Below, one piece after another: positions 16,253-25,905 of a stretch of 64,000 nucleotides of DNA. The DNA comes from Sorangium cellulosum So0157-2 (GTDB taxonomy: Bacteria > Myxococcota_A > Polyangia > Polyangiales > Polyangiaceae). Location of the stretch: contig NC_021658.1 in assembly GCF_000418325.1 (NCBI RefSeq), positions 3,858,001 to 3,922,000 of the forward strand. Direction: 5' to 3'. The position numbers and the translations under genes were made by a program. Every line of letters starts with the position of its first letter. Position 1 is the stretch's first letter. The notes below the pieces were generated by a model that saw only the letters and a program-made list of their open reading frames with translations, was not told the origin of the DNA and did not search any database.

Positions 16253-17761
16253 ATGGCCCACACGATGTCCGGCGACAGAAGCGCATCGACAGCGACGTTG
16301 AACACCACGGCATCGATGCGACTTGGCGCGCCGGTCACCGGACCCGTGAGCTCGGGGGCGGGCATCGTGCTGCTCTATGCGCCCAATTACGAGCAGTTTC
16401 GCCCGGCGTACAGCCTCTCCGAGTCGGGCTCGGTCCTCGGCCGCGACCCGAGCGCGGACATCTACATACCGACGCGCACCGCGTCGCGCCACCACGCCCG
16501 CATCGAGCGGCGCGGGGGCGTGTGGCAGCTCGTCGATCTCGGCGGCCGCAACGGCACGCTGCACAACGGCGAGTTCGTCGCCGAGGCCGTCCTCGCGCAC
16601 CTCGACGAGATCCGGATCGGCGACGCCATCTTCAAGTTCGTCGAGAGCGACGCCGAGAGCTACGCGCACTACCGCATCGACGGCGCGTATTTCGACGATC
16701 CGGACGCGCCGGCGGGGGCTCGGCCGCGCGCCTCGACGAGCCGGATCGTCGGCGGCTACCAGAGCCAGCGCCTCGCCGGGAGCCTGCGCGAGATCGCGCG
16801 CAGCGAGCTGTCGGTGCTGATCCTCGGCGAGAGCGGGACCGGAAAGGAGATCTTCGCCGAGCAGCTCCACGACTGGAGCGGCAGGCGCGGGCCGCTCCAG
16901 GCCGTCAACTGCGCGGCGATCCCCGCCGCGCTCATCGAGGGGGAGCTCTTCGGACACCAGCGCGGCGCCTTCTCGGGCGCCGACCGCGACCGGCTGGGCA
17001 TCCTCCGCGCGGCCCACCAGGGCACGCTCCTGCTCGACGAGATCGGGGATATGCCGCTCGAAGCCCAGGCGAAGCTCCTCCGGGTGATCCAGTCGAAGGA
17101 GATCACGCCGCTCGGCGCGTCGCAGCCCGAGCAGGTCGACGTGCGGATCGTCGCCGCCACCCACCGCGATCTCGACGCGCTCCAGCAGACGGGCGCCTTC
17201 CGCGCCGACCTGTTCGCTCGCCTGAACGAGCTCCGCATCACCCTGCCGCCCTTGCGCGAGCGCAAGGAAGACATCTTCTCGCTGTGCATCGCGCTCGCGA
17301 GGCGCCACGGTCGGCCCGAGGCGCGGCCCACCATGGCGTTCATGGCGGGCCTGCTCCACCACGATTTTCCCTACAACGTGCGGGAGCTCGAGGCGATCAT
17401 CAAGCGCTGGGCCGCGCGGGATCGCGGCGCCGAGCTCGACGTCGAGGACCTCAGCGACGAGATCCGGCGCACGATGCGGGGCTACGGGGCCCGGAGCTCG
17501 GCGTCGCAGCCGCCGCCCTCGGACGGGGCCCGCGCCACGCCGATCCCGGAGGACGAGGCGGCGATGCCTGCAGGCGAGGGGGCGTACGCGCCGAGGGCGG
17601 CGCTGCCGCCGAGGATCTCCCCGGACGAGAAGGTGCTGCGGGAGCTCCTGGTGCAGCAGCGGGGCAACGTCGCCGCGGTGGCGCGCGAGCTCGGGAGAGA
17701 TCGCGCGCAGGTGCACCGGTGGATCCGGCGATTCAACATGAACATCGACGACTTCCGCTGA
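16253..17761 (+). CDS. FHA-domain sigma-54-dependent transcriptional activator (enhancer-binding protein)
   Basis: The protein has 502 residues from the ATG at 16253, which has GGAGG twelve bases upstream. The open frame extends 34 codons further without a better start. An FHA domain (about residues 45-125) has GRDPSADIYI, SRHHARIE and LGGRNGTLHNG. The AAA+ core has Walker A GESGTGKE near residue 193, a GAFSGAD loop near 238, Walker B TLLLDEIGDMPLEAQ and sensor ATHRDLDALQQTGAFRADLF. The C-terminus is a Fis-like helix-turn-helix, NVAAVARELGRDRAQVHRW. It binds phosphothreonine partners through FHA and opens sigma-54 promoters. The sigma-54 contact loop has Ser where GAFTGA is usual. Proximity to the eCIS operon suggests but does not prove a target. 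Confidence 0.95.
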   Translation: MAHTMSGDRSASTATLNTTASMRLGAPVTGPVSSGAGIVLLYAPNYEQFRPAYSLSESGSVLGRDPSADIYIPTRTASRHHARIERRGGVWQLVDLGGRNGTLHNGEFVAEAVLAHLDEIRIGDAIFKFVESDAESYAHYRIDGAYFDDPDAPAGARPRASTSRIVGGYQSQRLAGSLREIARSELSVLILGESGTGKEIFAEQLHDWSGRRGPLQAVNCAAIPAALIEGELFGHQRGAFSGADRDRLGILRAAHQGTLLLDEIGDMPLEAQAKLLRVIQSKEITPLGASQPEQVDVRIVAATHRDLDALQQTGAFRADLFARLNELRITLPPLRERKEDIFSLCIALARRHGRPEARPTMAFMAGLLHHDFPYNVRELEAIIKRWAARDRGAELDVEDLSDEIRRTMRGYGARSSASQPPPSDGARATPIPEDEAAMPAGEGAYAPRAALPPRISPDEKVLRELLVQQRGNVAAVARELGRDRAQVHRWIRRFNMNIDDFR

Positions 17762-17830
17762 TCCGCGCGGCGCGGCGGGCGCCTGCCCAGGGCGCCGCTC
17801 GGCTCGAAGCGCCCGAGGAGGAAGAGATTG

Positions 17831-17902
17831 GAGCCACAGAGAGGCACAGAGGGCACAGGGTGATGGGGTTGTTCCTCTGTGTCCTCTGTGACTCTGTGGT
17901 TC
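17831..17902. repeat. Imperfect inverted repeat of CACAGAGG units
   Basis: The left arm 17831-17860 contains CCACAGAG, CACAGAGG and CACAGG. The right arm 17873-17902 contains their complements (CCTCTGTG, CCTCTGTG, CTCTGTGG). About 25 of 30 positions pair around a 12-base loop. It lies 70 bases after the FHA activator stop and may work as a transcription end or an RNA processing site. A shorter relative is at 21864-21903, so this is a repeated family. Confidence 0.7.
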
Positions 17903-18210
17903 ATCTTTCTCGGGGGTTCAGCCCGTTCGGTGTCCTAGAAGCATAGTCCTGCGCGCCCGCTCGCGCGCTCTCCGGACGACCGCCGTGCTCGCGCCCGCCT
18001 CCGCGCAAGCGCATACGCGCCGCCGAGCCCCGCGCCCGCCGGCCCGATGGTGTGGGCCCTGCGCGCGCCGGCGCGCAGCCACGCGGGCAAGACCGCGGCT
18101 CGCGCCCGGCGGGCGAGCGCCCGCCGCCGCGCCGCGAGACCCGCGTGGCACCCGCGTTGCTGGCGCGGAGCGCGGCGCCGGGATCAGCGCCGAGCACAGC
18201 GAGGTTGAGA
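17903..18210. other. Intergenic region upstream of small lipoprotein
   Basis: These 308 bases hold open frames on both strands, but all are rich in Arg/Pro/Ala and unlike real proteins. I see no RNA gene or clear promoter. The promoter of the lipoprotein gene at 18211 must lie here. Confidence 0.4.
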
Positions 18211-18696
18211 ATGCGAAGTATCTACTCTGTGGCAGGGCTATGCGCAGCGATGATGGTCGCGTGCATGGACAACACGACCGACGGAACGGAGCCTGGAGAG
18301 ACACGGCCGGGGGAGACAGAGCCCGAAAAGATGGGATTCGTCACCGTCCAGTGGGCGATCGAGGACAAGACCGACGCCTCTCAGTGCAAGGCGTACGGCG
18401 CGAGCGCGGTCGAGCTGATGCTCATCGACGCGAAGAACAACCAGGTCACCAGGCAGGTGGTCCCGTGCGAGCGGTTCGACACGAGCGTCCAGGTCACCGC
18501 CGCTGACTACGTCGGGACGATCACGCTCGTCGACGAGAACGGCAGGCCGGTCAGCGAGCCGCTGCCGGTCGGGCCGTTCGAGGTCTCCGCGACCGAGCAG
18601 GCGACGCGCCGGGTCAGCTTCCCCGCCGCCGAGGGGCAGCGGGACAACCAGGGGCAGCGCGGTACGCATCGACAGCGCGACCGGCAACATCGGTAA
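18211..18696 (+). CDS. Small lipoprotein of unknown function
   Basis: The protein has 161 residues from the ATG at 18211. The start RSIYSVAGLCAAMMVACMDN is a lipoprotein signal with lipobox VAC, so Cys18 would be lipidated. The mature part after a Glu/Thr/Pro-rich linker has GFVTVQWAIEDKTDASQCKA, FDTSVQVTAADYVGTITLVD and VGPFEVSATEQATRRVSFP, reading like a single beta-sandwich domain with two cysteines. The last 25 residues turn into Gln/Arg repeats, which suggests the original end may have been altered by a local frameshift. Similar small lipoproteins are frequent in myxobacteria. No function can be assigned. Confidence 0.75.
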   Translation: MRSIYSVAGLCAAMMVACMDNTTDGTEPGETRPGETEPEKMGFVTVQWAIEDKTDASQCKAYGASAVELMLIDAKNNQVTRQVVPCERFDTSVQVTAADYVGTITLVDENGRPVSEPLPVGPFEVSATEQATRRVSFPAAEGQRDNQGQRGTHRQRDRQHR

Positions 18697-18836
18697 ACGC
18701 GGGCGGGGCGCGCCGCCCGCGCGGCCCCCGGAGCGAGCCAGATCGCGGGCCGAGCCGCCGCGGCAGGATCGGGCCGAGCCGCCGCGTCGCCGCCAGGCCA
18801 GGGGAGCGCCGGCGAGACGCCCTCGGCGAGACGCCC

Positions 18837-19211
18837 TCAGAGCGGCGAGGGCGCCGCCCGGTCTCGCCGCGCCCCCGCGGAGAGCTCTCGCCCCTCGACA
18901 AGCTTGAGGAGCTTCTCCTTCGTGGTCAGCCCCACGTGGCGCGCCACCTCCTTGCCCCCGGCGAACGCGACGACCGTGGGGAGCCCGCGGATGCCGAAGC
19001 GGCGGGCGAGCGCCGGGCTCCGGTCGCCGTTCACCGCCACCACCTTCAGGCGACCTGCGCCCTCCTCCGCCACCTTGTGCAGGATCGGCGCGAGCGCGCG
19101 GCACGGCGGGCACCACTCCGCGGTGAACTCGACGAGGACGGGCACCCCGGCCTCCAGCACCTCGGCGTCGAAGTCGAGCTCGTTGATCTCGTGGATGGGA
19201 TTCGTGGACAT
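18837..19211 (-). CDS. Thioredoxin-family protein
   Basis: The protein has 124 residues from the ATG at 19211, which has GGAGG eight bases upstream. The open frame extends much further but that part is antisense to the divergent sigma factor. The thioredoxin fold is clear: PVLVEFTAEWCPPCRALAPI gives the active-site WCPPC (Cys34, Cys37), and GIRGLPTVVAFAGGKEVAR supplies the cis-Pro loop. The Pro between the cysteines replaces the Gly of classical thioredoxin (WCGPC) and could make it less strongly reducing. No signal peptide is present, so it is cytoplasmic. It is divergent from the ECF sigma factor at 19312 with only 100 bases between them. Confidence 0.93.
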   Translation of the reverse strand: MSTNPIHEINELDFDAEVLEAGVPVLVEFTAEWCPPCRALAPILHKVAEEGAGRLKVVAVNGDRSPALARRFGIRGLPTVVAFAGGKEVARHVGLTTKEKLLKLVEGRELSAGARRDRAAPSPL

Positions 19212-19311
19212 TGCGCGAGCCTCCATGCCTTGGAAGGTCTCGACGCGGGCATCCATTACGGCGCGCGCCCGTGTAATGTGGGCGCGGCTCGAGACCTGAC
19301 CTCCGTAGACC

Positions 19312-19848
19312 ATGGAAGCCATCAAGGACGCGGACGACATCCTGGGTCGCGTGTCGCACCTCGTGCGCGTCGAGCGTGCGGCGCTCGCCGCGCTGGCGCG
19401 CGCCGAGGGGGTGACGCCCGAGGATGCGGTCGACTGCGTGCAGGAGGGCCTCTGCACGCTGCTCACCGTCGCGCAGCGCGGCGAGCTCCCGGAGGACGCC
19501 GGGGCGTGGGGAGGCGTGCTCGCCGGCATGGTGCGGAACGCCGCGCGCAACCGGCGCCGCCGGCACTTCCGCGCCCGGCCGCACGAGGACCTCGACGCGC
19601 ACCCGGAGGCCGCCGGGGTCGTCCCGGCGACCGACGAGGCGATCGCGCGCGCGGAGGAGCACGTGCGCCTGCGCGCGTGCGTCGAGGAGCTCTGCGAGAT
19701 CCAGAAGGCGGTGGTGACCCTGCGCATGCTCGAGGAGCAGCCGGGGGAGGACGTGGCGCGCGCGCTCGGCATCTCGGCCGGCCACGTCGCGGTCCTCCTG
19801 CACCGCGCCAAGGCCGCGCTGCGCGCCTGCATGACGGCCCCGCCCTGA
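19312..19848 (+). CDS. ECF-type RNA polymerase sigma factor (divergent)
   Basis: The protein has 178 residues. It has region 2 features (EGVTPEDAVDCVQEGLCTLL and VLAGMVRNAARNRRRRHFRA) and region 4 (VEELCEIQKAVVTLRMLEEQ, PGEDVARALGISAGHVAVLL then HRAKAALRACM). The spacing is that of sigma-70 ECF proteins. No anti-sigma partner is encoded next to it. The divergent thioredoxin suggests a link with redox control, which is inference from position only. ATG at 19312 is preceded by no strong ribosome site. Confidence 0.85.
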   Translation: MEAIKDADDILGRVSHLVRVERAALAALARAEGVTPEDAVDCVQEGLCTLLTVAQRGELPEDAGAWGGVLAGMVRNAARNRRRRHFRARPHEDLDAHPEAAGVVPATDEAIARAEEHVRLRACVEELCEIQKAVVTLRMLEEQPGEDVARALGISAGHVAVLLHRAKAALRACMTAPP

Positions 19849-19949
19849 TCGCGGCCCATCGCGGGCGGCGCGCTCCCGGAGCGCGCGCTCGCCCCCGATC
19901 GCGCGCGGCGCCGCGGCGCTCGGGTCTGCTATGTCTCGGGCGAGACGCC

Positions 19950-20750
19950 ATGAGCTCCTCTCCGCCTGCCTTGTTGCGCATCCTCGCGCCCGACGAGCCG
20001 CCCGCGTTCGAGGTGGTGAATCCCCAGGGTCGGTCCAGCGCGGTCCTGCTCTGCGATCACGCCTCCAACGCGGTCCCGCGGCGCCTCGCCGAGCTGGGCG
20101 CGCAGAAGGAAGCGCTCTGCCAGCACACCGGCTGGGACATCGGCGCGGCGCGCCTCTCGCGGCGCCTGTCCGCCCTCCTCGACGCGGCGCTCGTGCTCTC
20201 CGGCTACTCCCGCCTGGTCATCGACTGCAACCGGCCGCTGGGCTCGCCGACCTCCATCCCCGAGATCAGCTGCGGCGTGCCCATCCCCGGCAACGCCATC
20301 GACGCCGCGGAGGCCGCGGCGCGCGCGGACGCATGCTTCTGGCCCTACCACCGCGCCATCGACGCGCTCCTCGACGAGCGGCGCGATCGCCGGAAGAGCA
20401 CGGCGATCCTCAGCGTCCACAGCTTCACCCCGTCGATGCCCGGCCAGGACCGGCCCTGGCACGCCGCGGTCCTCTACGGCCGCGACCGGCGGCTCGCGGC
20501 GCCGTTCCTCGAGGCGATGCGCCGCGAGCCCGGGCTCTGCGTCGGCGACAACGAGCCGTACCGCGTGACCGAGGGGGGCGATTACGGCATCCCCGTGCAC
20601 GGCGAGGCCCGCGGCCTGCCGTGCGTGCTCCTCGAGATCCGCCAGGACGGGCTGCTGAGCGACGACGGCGTGGAGGCCTGGGCGCAGCGCCTCGCCGCGA
20701 TCTACCGGGAGATCGAGCCCGGGCTCTTCCCCGGGGCCGGCGGCGCGTGA
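19950..20750 (+). CDS. N-formylglutamate amidohydrolase family protein
   Basis: The protein has 266 residues, a usual length for this family. Signature segments are SSAVLLCDHASNAVPRRLAE, QHTGWDIGAARLSRRLSALL, YSRLVIDCNRPLGSPTSIPE and STAILSVHSFTPSMPGQDRP, and GLPCVLLEIRQDGLLSDDG near the end. The family hydrolyses N-formylglutamate or related N-acyl amino acids and uses metal-binding His and Glu/Asp residues, here likely in DHAS and VHSF. No histidine-degradation genes are nearby, so the substrate is open. The ATG was chosen because DUF-like upstream frame lacks coding character. Confidence 0.92.
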   Translation: MSSSPPALLRILAPDEPPAFEVVNPQGRSSAVLLCDHASNAVPRRLAELGAQKEALCQHTGWDIGAARLSRRLSALLDAALVLSGYSRLVIDCNRPLGSPTSIPEISCGVPIPGNAIDAAEAAARADACFWPYHRAIDALLDERRDRRKSTAILSVHSFTPSMPGQDRPWHAAVLYGRDRRLAAPFLEAMRREPGLCVGDNEPYRVTEGGDYGIPVHGEARGLPCVLLEIRQDGLLSDDGVEAWAQRLAAIYREIEPGLFPGAGGA

Positions 20751-20799
20751 CCGGGGCCGCGGCGGCCCCGCCCCCGCGGGGACCGCCGGCCGAGGTCAT

Positions 20800-20819
20800 T
20801 GACAATAAAAGTTGTCAAA
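20800..20819. promoter_or_regulatory. Operator-like palindrome TTGACAA-N6-TTGTCAA
   Basis: A perfect 7-bp inverted repeat with a six-base spacer lies in an AT-rich island within GC-rich DNA, 129 bases before the SRPBCC gene. The left half also resembles a -35 hexamer (TTGACA). This layout is typical of a repressor site of the MarR, TetR or ArsR kind, but no such regulator gene is adjacent. Confidence 0.6.
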
Positions 20820-20947
20820 GCTAAGCCTGACGTGTGGCTGACGTTGACGTCGAGATCCGCCGCGGCCACGGCGGCCATCGAGCTCGTCGAGAGCCGGCTG
20901 CCCGCGGAGCTCGGCTCCCGGATCGCGACATTTCGAGAGGAGCCAAT

Positions 20948-21760
20948 ATGCCAGTGAAGAAAGACGCGTCCGGCCGCCGGAGCGTCCAAGCGGAGGTCGA
21001 GGTCCCCGGCAGCCCCGAGGAGGTGTGGCGAGCCATCGCGACCGGGCCCGGGATCTCGTCGTGGTTCGTGCCGAGCGAGGTGGAGGAGCGCGAGGGCGGC
21101 GCCGCCGTGTCTCACTTCGGCCCGGGCAACAGCATGGACTCGGCGTCGAAGATCACGGCCTGGGATCCGCCGCGCCGGTTCGCCGCCGAGAGCCCGGAGG
21201 ACATGGGGCCGGGGAGCCCCGCCGTCGCCACGGAGTGGATCGTCGAGGCGCGGTCCGGCGGGAGCTGCGTCGTGCGCGTGGTGCACAGCTGGTTCGCGAG
21301 CACCGACGACTGGGACAAGCAGTTCGAGGGTCACGAGCACGGCTGGGTCGCCTTCTTCCGCATCCTGCGGCTCTATCTCTCCCATTTCCGCGGAGAGCCC
21401 AGCGCGGCCCTCCAGGTGATGGGCGCCGGCCCCGCGCCGCTCGCCGCGACGTGGGACGCGCTGGTCGGTCCGCTCGGGCTCGCGGGCGCCGTCGAGGGCC
21501 AGCGGGTGCGCACCTCCGCCGGCGCGCCGCCCCTCGCCGGCGTCGTCGAGCGCGCCGGGCCGAGCGAGCATCCGGAGCTGCTCCTGCGGCTCGACGAGCC
21601 TGCGCCCGGCATCGCCCACATCTTCGCGCTCCCCATGGCCGGGCAGATCTTCCTGCCGATCCGCCTCTACCTGTACGGCGACCAGGCCAAAACCGCGGCC
21701 GCCCGCGCCGAGCCCTCGTGGCAGGCGTGGATGGCCGAGCGCTTCTCTCCTGGCCAGTGA
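20948..21760 (+). CDS. SRPBCC (AHSA1/START-like) domain protein
   Basis: The protein has 270 residues from the ATG at 20948 with an AGGAG ribosome site. The N-terminal half is a typical AHSA1 domain: VEVPGSPEEVWRAIATGPGI, SSWFVPSEVEEREGGAAVSH and WEADP-like ITAWDPPRRFAAESPE, with TEWIVEARSGGSCVVRVVHS then EHGWVAFFRILRLYLSHFRG. The second half looks like a second, diverged copy of the same fold. The family binds hydrophobic ligands in a cavity. Such genes usually sit beside an ArsR regulator, which is missing here, although an operator-like palindrome remains upstream. Confidence 0.88.
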   Translation: MPVKKDASGRRSVQAEVEVPGSPEEVWRAIATGPGISSWFVPSEVEEREGGAAVSHFGPGNSMDSASKITAWDPPRRFAAESPEDMGPGSPAVATEWIVEARSGGSCVVRVVHSWFASTDDWDKQFEGHEHGWVAFFRILRLYLSHFRGEPSAALQVMGAGPAPLAATWDALVGPLGLAGAVEGQRVRTSAGAPPLAGVVERAGPSEHPELLLRLDEPAPGIAHIFALPMAGQIFLPIRLYLYGDQAKTAAARAEPSWQAWMAERFSPGQ

Positions 21761-21863
21761 GCCGGGGAGGCCGCCCGCGCGTCGCGGCGGCCGGGCCGGC
21801 CCGTTCCAGGCGTCGCCGAGCGCGCCCCGGCTTCACGAGAGGATGAGCCGCGGAGGCGCCGCG

Positions 21864-21903
21864 GGCACAGAGGGCCAATCGAAAACTCCGTGGCCTCTGT
21901 GCC
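21864..21903. repeat. CACAGAGG-type inverted repeat
   Basis: The left arm GGCACAGAGGGCCA (21864-21877) pairs with TGGCCTCTGTGCC (21891-21903) across a 13-base loop. It is the same motif family as the larger repeat at 17831-17902. It stands between the SRPBCC gene and the urease operon and is a candidate terminator or repeat-family insertion. Confidence 0.65.
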
Positions 21904-22052
21904 AGCCGCGCACCGCGCACCGAGCGTCCGAGCGGCAGCCGGCATGGGCCAAAGTCCTATGGACAGCGCTGCGTCGGCTGGAGTACAAGCCCGAGGCCGG
22001 CTCGGCGAGCGGCGGCGAGGCGGGCACGTTGCACGAGCGACAGGGGCTCTCA

Positions 22053-22907
22053 TTGGCTGACCCGGAGGACTACCCCGAGCACCGCCTCGGCCTGCAGCGG
22101 GACAACGGGTTCCTCGAGGTCCGCTTCGAGCGGCACGATCGCACGCGGCCGGTGCACGTCGAGCACCGCGTGCCGTGCCGCATGGACTTCCCGCGACAGC
22201 CGCCGGGCGAGCCGCTGCTCGGGGTGTTCGTCACGACCTCGGGCGGCGTGGCGGGCGGCGACGTCCTCCGTGTCTCCGTCGAGGCGTGCCACGGCGCCAC
22301 GGCCACCGTGACGAGCCAGGCGGCCGAGAAGGTCTATCCGTCGCTCGGCGCTCCCAGCCGCCTCTCGGTCGAGCTCCGCGTGGAGGGCGGCGCCGCGCTC
22401 GAGTGGCTGCCGCAGGAGACGATCCTCTTCGACAACGCGCGGCTCGAGCGGCGCGTCGACCTCGACGTCGCGCCCGGCGGGAGCCTCCTGGCGCTGGATC
22501 TCGTCGTCTTCGGCCGGCTGGCGCGGGGCGAGCGCTTCGCGTCCGGCGCGCTGCACGACGTCTGGCGCGTCCGCCGCGGGGGGCGGCTCACGTGGGCCGA
22601 CGCGCTCTCCCTCTCCGGCGACATCGCCGCGCAGCTCGCGAGCCCGGCGGGCTTCGGGGGCGCCACGGCGGCGGGGCTCGTGCTGCTCGTCGCCGACGAC
22701 GCGGCGGCGTGGGTCGACGAGGCCCGCGCGCGGCTCTCGCGCGGCTCGTGCCGCGCCGGCGTCACGCTCGTCGGCGGGGCGCTCGTCGCCCGGGCGCTCG
22801 GCGCGGAGCCGGCGCACGTGCGGCGCGATCTCACGGACCTGGTCTCGTGGCTCAGGGCGGCGCGCTCGGATCTCCCGGCGCGGATGCCGCGTTTCTGGTC
22901 GATCTGA
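22053..22907 (+). CDS. ureD: Urease accessory protein UreD
   Basis: From the TTG at 22053, which has AGGGG six bases upstream, the protein has 284 residues, normal for UreD. The open frame extends upstream to 21843 through the CACAGAGG repeat, so a start there is unlikely. A TTG at 22029 is an alternative. Conserved segments are GEPLLGVFVTTSGGVAGGDV, ATVTSQAAEKVYPSLGAPSR and EWLPQETILFDNARLERRVD, followed by FGRLARGERFASGALHDVWR. UreD scaffolds UreF and UreG on apo-urease and funnels nickel to the active site. It is the first gene of ureDABCEFG and lies eleven bases before ureA. Confidence 0.92.
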   Translation: MADPEDYPEHRLGLQRDNGFLEVRFERHDRTRPVHVEHRVPCRMDFPRQPPGEPLLGVFVTTSGGVAGGDVLRVSVEACHGATATVTSQAAEKVYPSLGAPSRLSVELRVEGGAALEWLPQETILFDNARLERRVDLDVAPGGSLLALDLVVFGRLARGERFASGALHDVWRVRRGGRLTWADALSLSGDIAAQLASPAGFGGATAAGLVLLVADDAAAWVDEARARLSRGSCRAGVTLVGGALVARALGAEPAHVRRDLTDLVSWLRAARSDLPARMPRFWSI

Positions 22908-22917
22908 GGAGGAGCCG

Positions 22918-23265
22918 ATGAATCTCACCCCCCGAGAGAAGGACAAACTGCTGATCTCCGTGGCCGCGATGGTCGCGCGCCGTCGGCTGGAGCGCGGCGT
23001 CAAGCTCAACTACCCGGAGGCGATCGCGCTGATCTCCGATTTCGTGATGGAGGGCGCCCGCGACGGCGCGACCGTCGAGTCGCTGATGAGCAAGGGCGCG
23101 CGCGTGCTCTATACGGATCAGGTGATGGAAGGCGTCGCCGAGATGATCCACGACGTCCAGGTCGAGGCGACGTTCCCCGACGGCACGAAGCTCGTCACGG
23201 TGCACAACCCGATCGGCCCGCGGCGCGCGCTCCCCGCGGACCCCCAGGACGAGCCGCAGGCGTGA
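22918..23265 (+). CDS. ureA: Urease gamma subunit UreA
   Basis: The protein has 115 residues, slightly longer than the usual 100. It contains LTPREKDKLLISVAAMVARR, KLNYPEAIALISDFVMEGAR and DVQVEATFPDGTKLVTVHNP, the standard urease gamma sequence. A short Pro/Asp/Glu extension (PADPQDEPQA) ends it. It is the small structural subunit of the (UreABC)3 trimer. The ATG has a GAGGAGC ribosome site immediately upstream, and the gene precedes ureB by 14 bases. Confidence 0.98.
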   Translation: MNLTPREKDKLLISVAAMVARRRLERGVKLNYPEAIALISDFVMEGARDGATVESLMSKGARVLYTDQVMEGVAEMIHDVQVEATFPDGTKLVTVHNPIGPRRALPADPQDEPQA

Positions 23266-23279
23266 GGGGAGGAGGTCGC

Positions 23280-23591
23280 ATGATTCCCGGAGAGATCATC
23301 ACCCCGGCGCAGGGGCTCGACATCCAGCTCAACCAGGGCCGGCCCGCCGTCACGCTGCTCGTCAAGAACACCGGCGACCGGCCGATCCAGGTCGGCAGCC
23401 ATTACCATTTCTACGAGACCAACGAGGCGCTCGTCTTCGACCGCGAGAAGGCCCGCGGCATGCGGCTCGACATCCCGGCCGGCACCGCGCGGCGCTTCGA
23501 GCCGGGGAGCGAGTGCGAGGTGCCGCTGGTGGCCTACGGCGGCGCCCGCGTCGTCATGGGGTTTCAAGGGAAGATCAACGGCGCACTCTAG
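23280..23591 (+). CDS. ureB: Urease beta subunit UreB
   Basis: The protein has 103 residues from the ATG at 23280, which is preceded by GGGGAGGAGG. An ATG six codons earlier overlaps this ribosome site and is less likely. It begins IPGEIITPAQGLDIQLNQGR and has TGDRPIQVGSHYHFYETNEA and RGMRLDIPAGTARRFEPGSE, all diagnostic. UreB is a structural subunit that holds the alpha subunit. It is separate from UreA, as in most bacteria outside Helicobacter. The stop is followed by ureC after twelve bases. Confidence 0.98.
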   Translation: MIPGEIITPAQGLDIQLNQGRPAVTLLVKNTGDRPIQVGSHYHFYETNEALVFDREKARGMRLDIPAGTARRFEPGSECEVPLVAYGGARVVMGFQGKINGAL

Positions 23592-23603
23592 GAGACCCAG
23601 GCG

Positions 23604-25325
<1,722 letters not shown>

Positions 25326-25326
25326 C

Positions 25327-25905
25327 ATGCGACGCGCGATCGAGGTCGTCCCCCGCGGGAGTTACCCTGAGACCGCCGAGGCGTGCGTGACGCTCGCCCA
25401 CGACGATCGGCATCGCCGGCGGATCCGGCTCACGACCGATCAGGGGTGGGAGTTCCTGCTCGACCTCCCGGAGGCGACCGTGCTCGGCGACGGGGACGGC
25501 CTTCGCCTCGACGACGGCGGCTGGATCACGGTTCGCGCGGCGGACGAGGAGCTCGTCGCCGTCACCTGCCGGGAGGCGACGGACCTGGCCCGCGTCGCCT
25601 GGCACATCGGCAACCGCCACATCCCGGCGGCCTTCGACGGCGCGCGGATCCTCATCCGCCACGATCACGTCATCGTCGACATGGTCCGGGGGCTCGGCGC
25701 CGAGGCGACGCCGCTCCGCGCCCCCTTCACGCCGGAGCGCGGCGCCTACGACCAGAAGGCGCCTCACGGGCATGGGCACTCTCATGCTCACGGGCATGAG
25801 CACTCCCATGCTCACGGGCATGAGCACGACCATGACCATGAGCACGCTCACGAGCATGGTCACGCGCGCGAGGATCCTCACGGCCGCGGCCGTGGGCACG
25901 GGTGA
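25327..25905 (+). CDS. ureE: Urease accessory nickel chaperone UreE with long His-rich tail
   Basis: The protein has 192 residues. The core matches UreE: ACVTLAHDDRHRRRIRLTTD, WEFLLDLPEATVLGDGDGLR, CREATDLARVAWHIGNRHIP and ILIRHDHVIVDMVRGLGAEA. The last 46 residues contain 19 histidines in His-Gly/Glu/Ser/Ala/Asp pairs. The tail is written by repeated CTCATGCTCACGGGCATGAG-like units, so tail length may vary by slippage. UreE binds nickel with the conserved His and the tail and hands it to UreG. The stop overlaps the ureF start as GTGA. Confidence 0.96.
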   Translation: MRRAIEVVPRGSYPETAEACVTLAHDDRHRRRIRLTTDQGWEFLLDLPEATVLGDGDGLRLDDGGWITVRAADEELVAVTCREATDLARVAWHIGNRHIPAAFDGARILIRHDHVIVDMVRGLGAEATPLRAPFTPERGAYDQKAPHGHGHSHAHGHEHSHAHGHEHDHDHEHAHEHGHAREDPHGRGRGHG

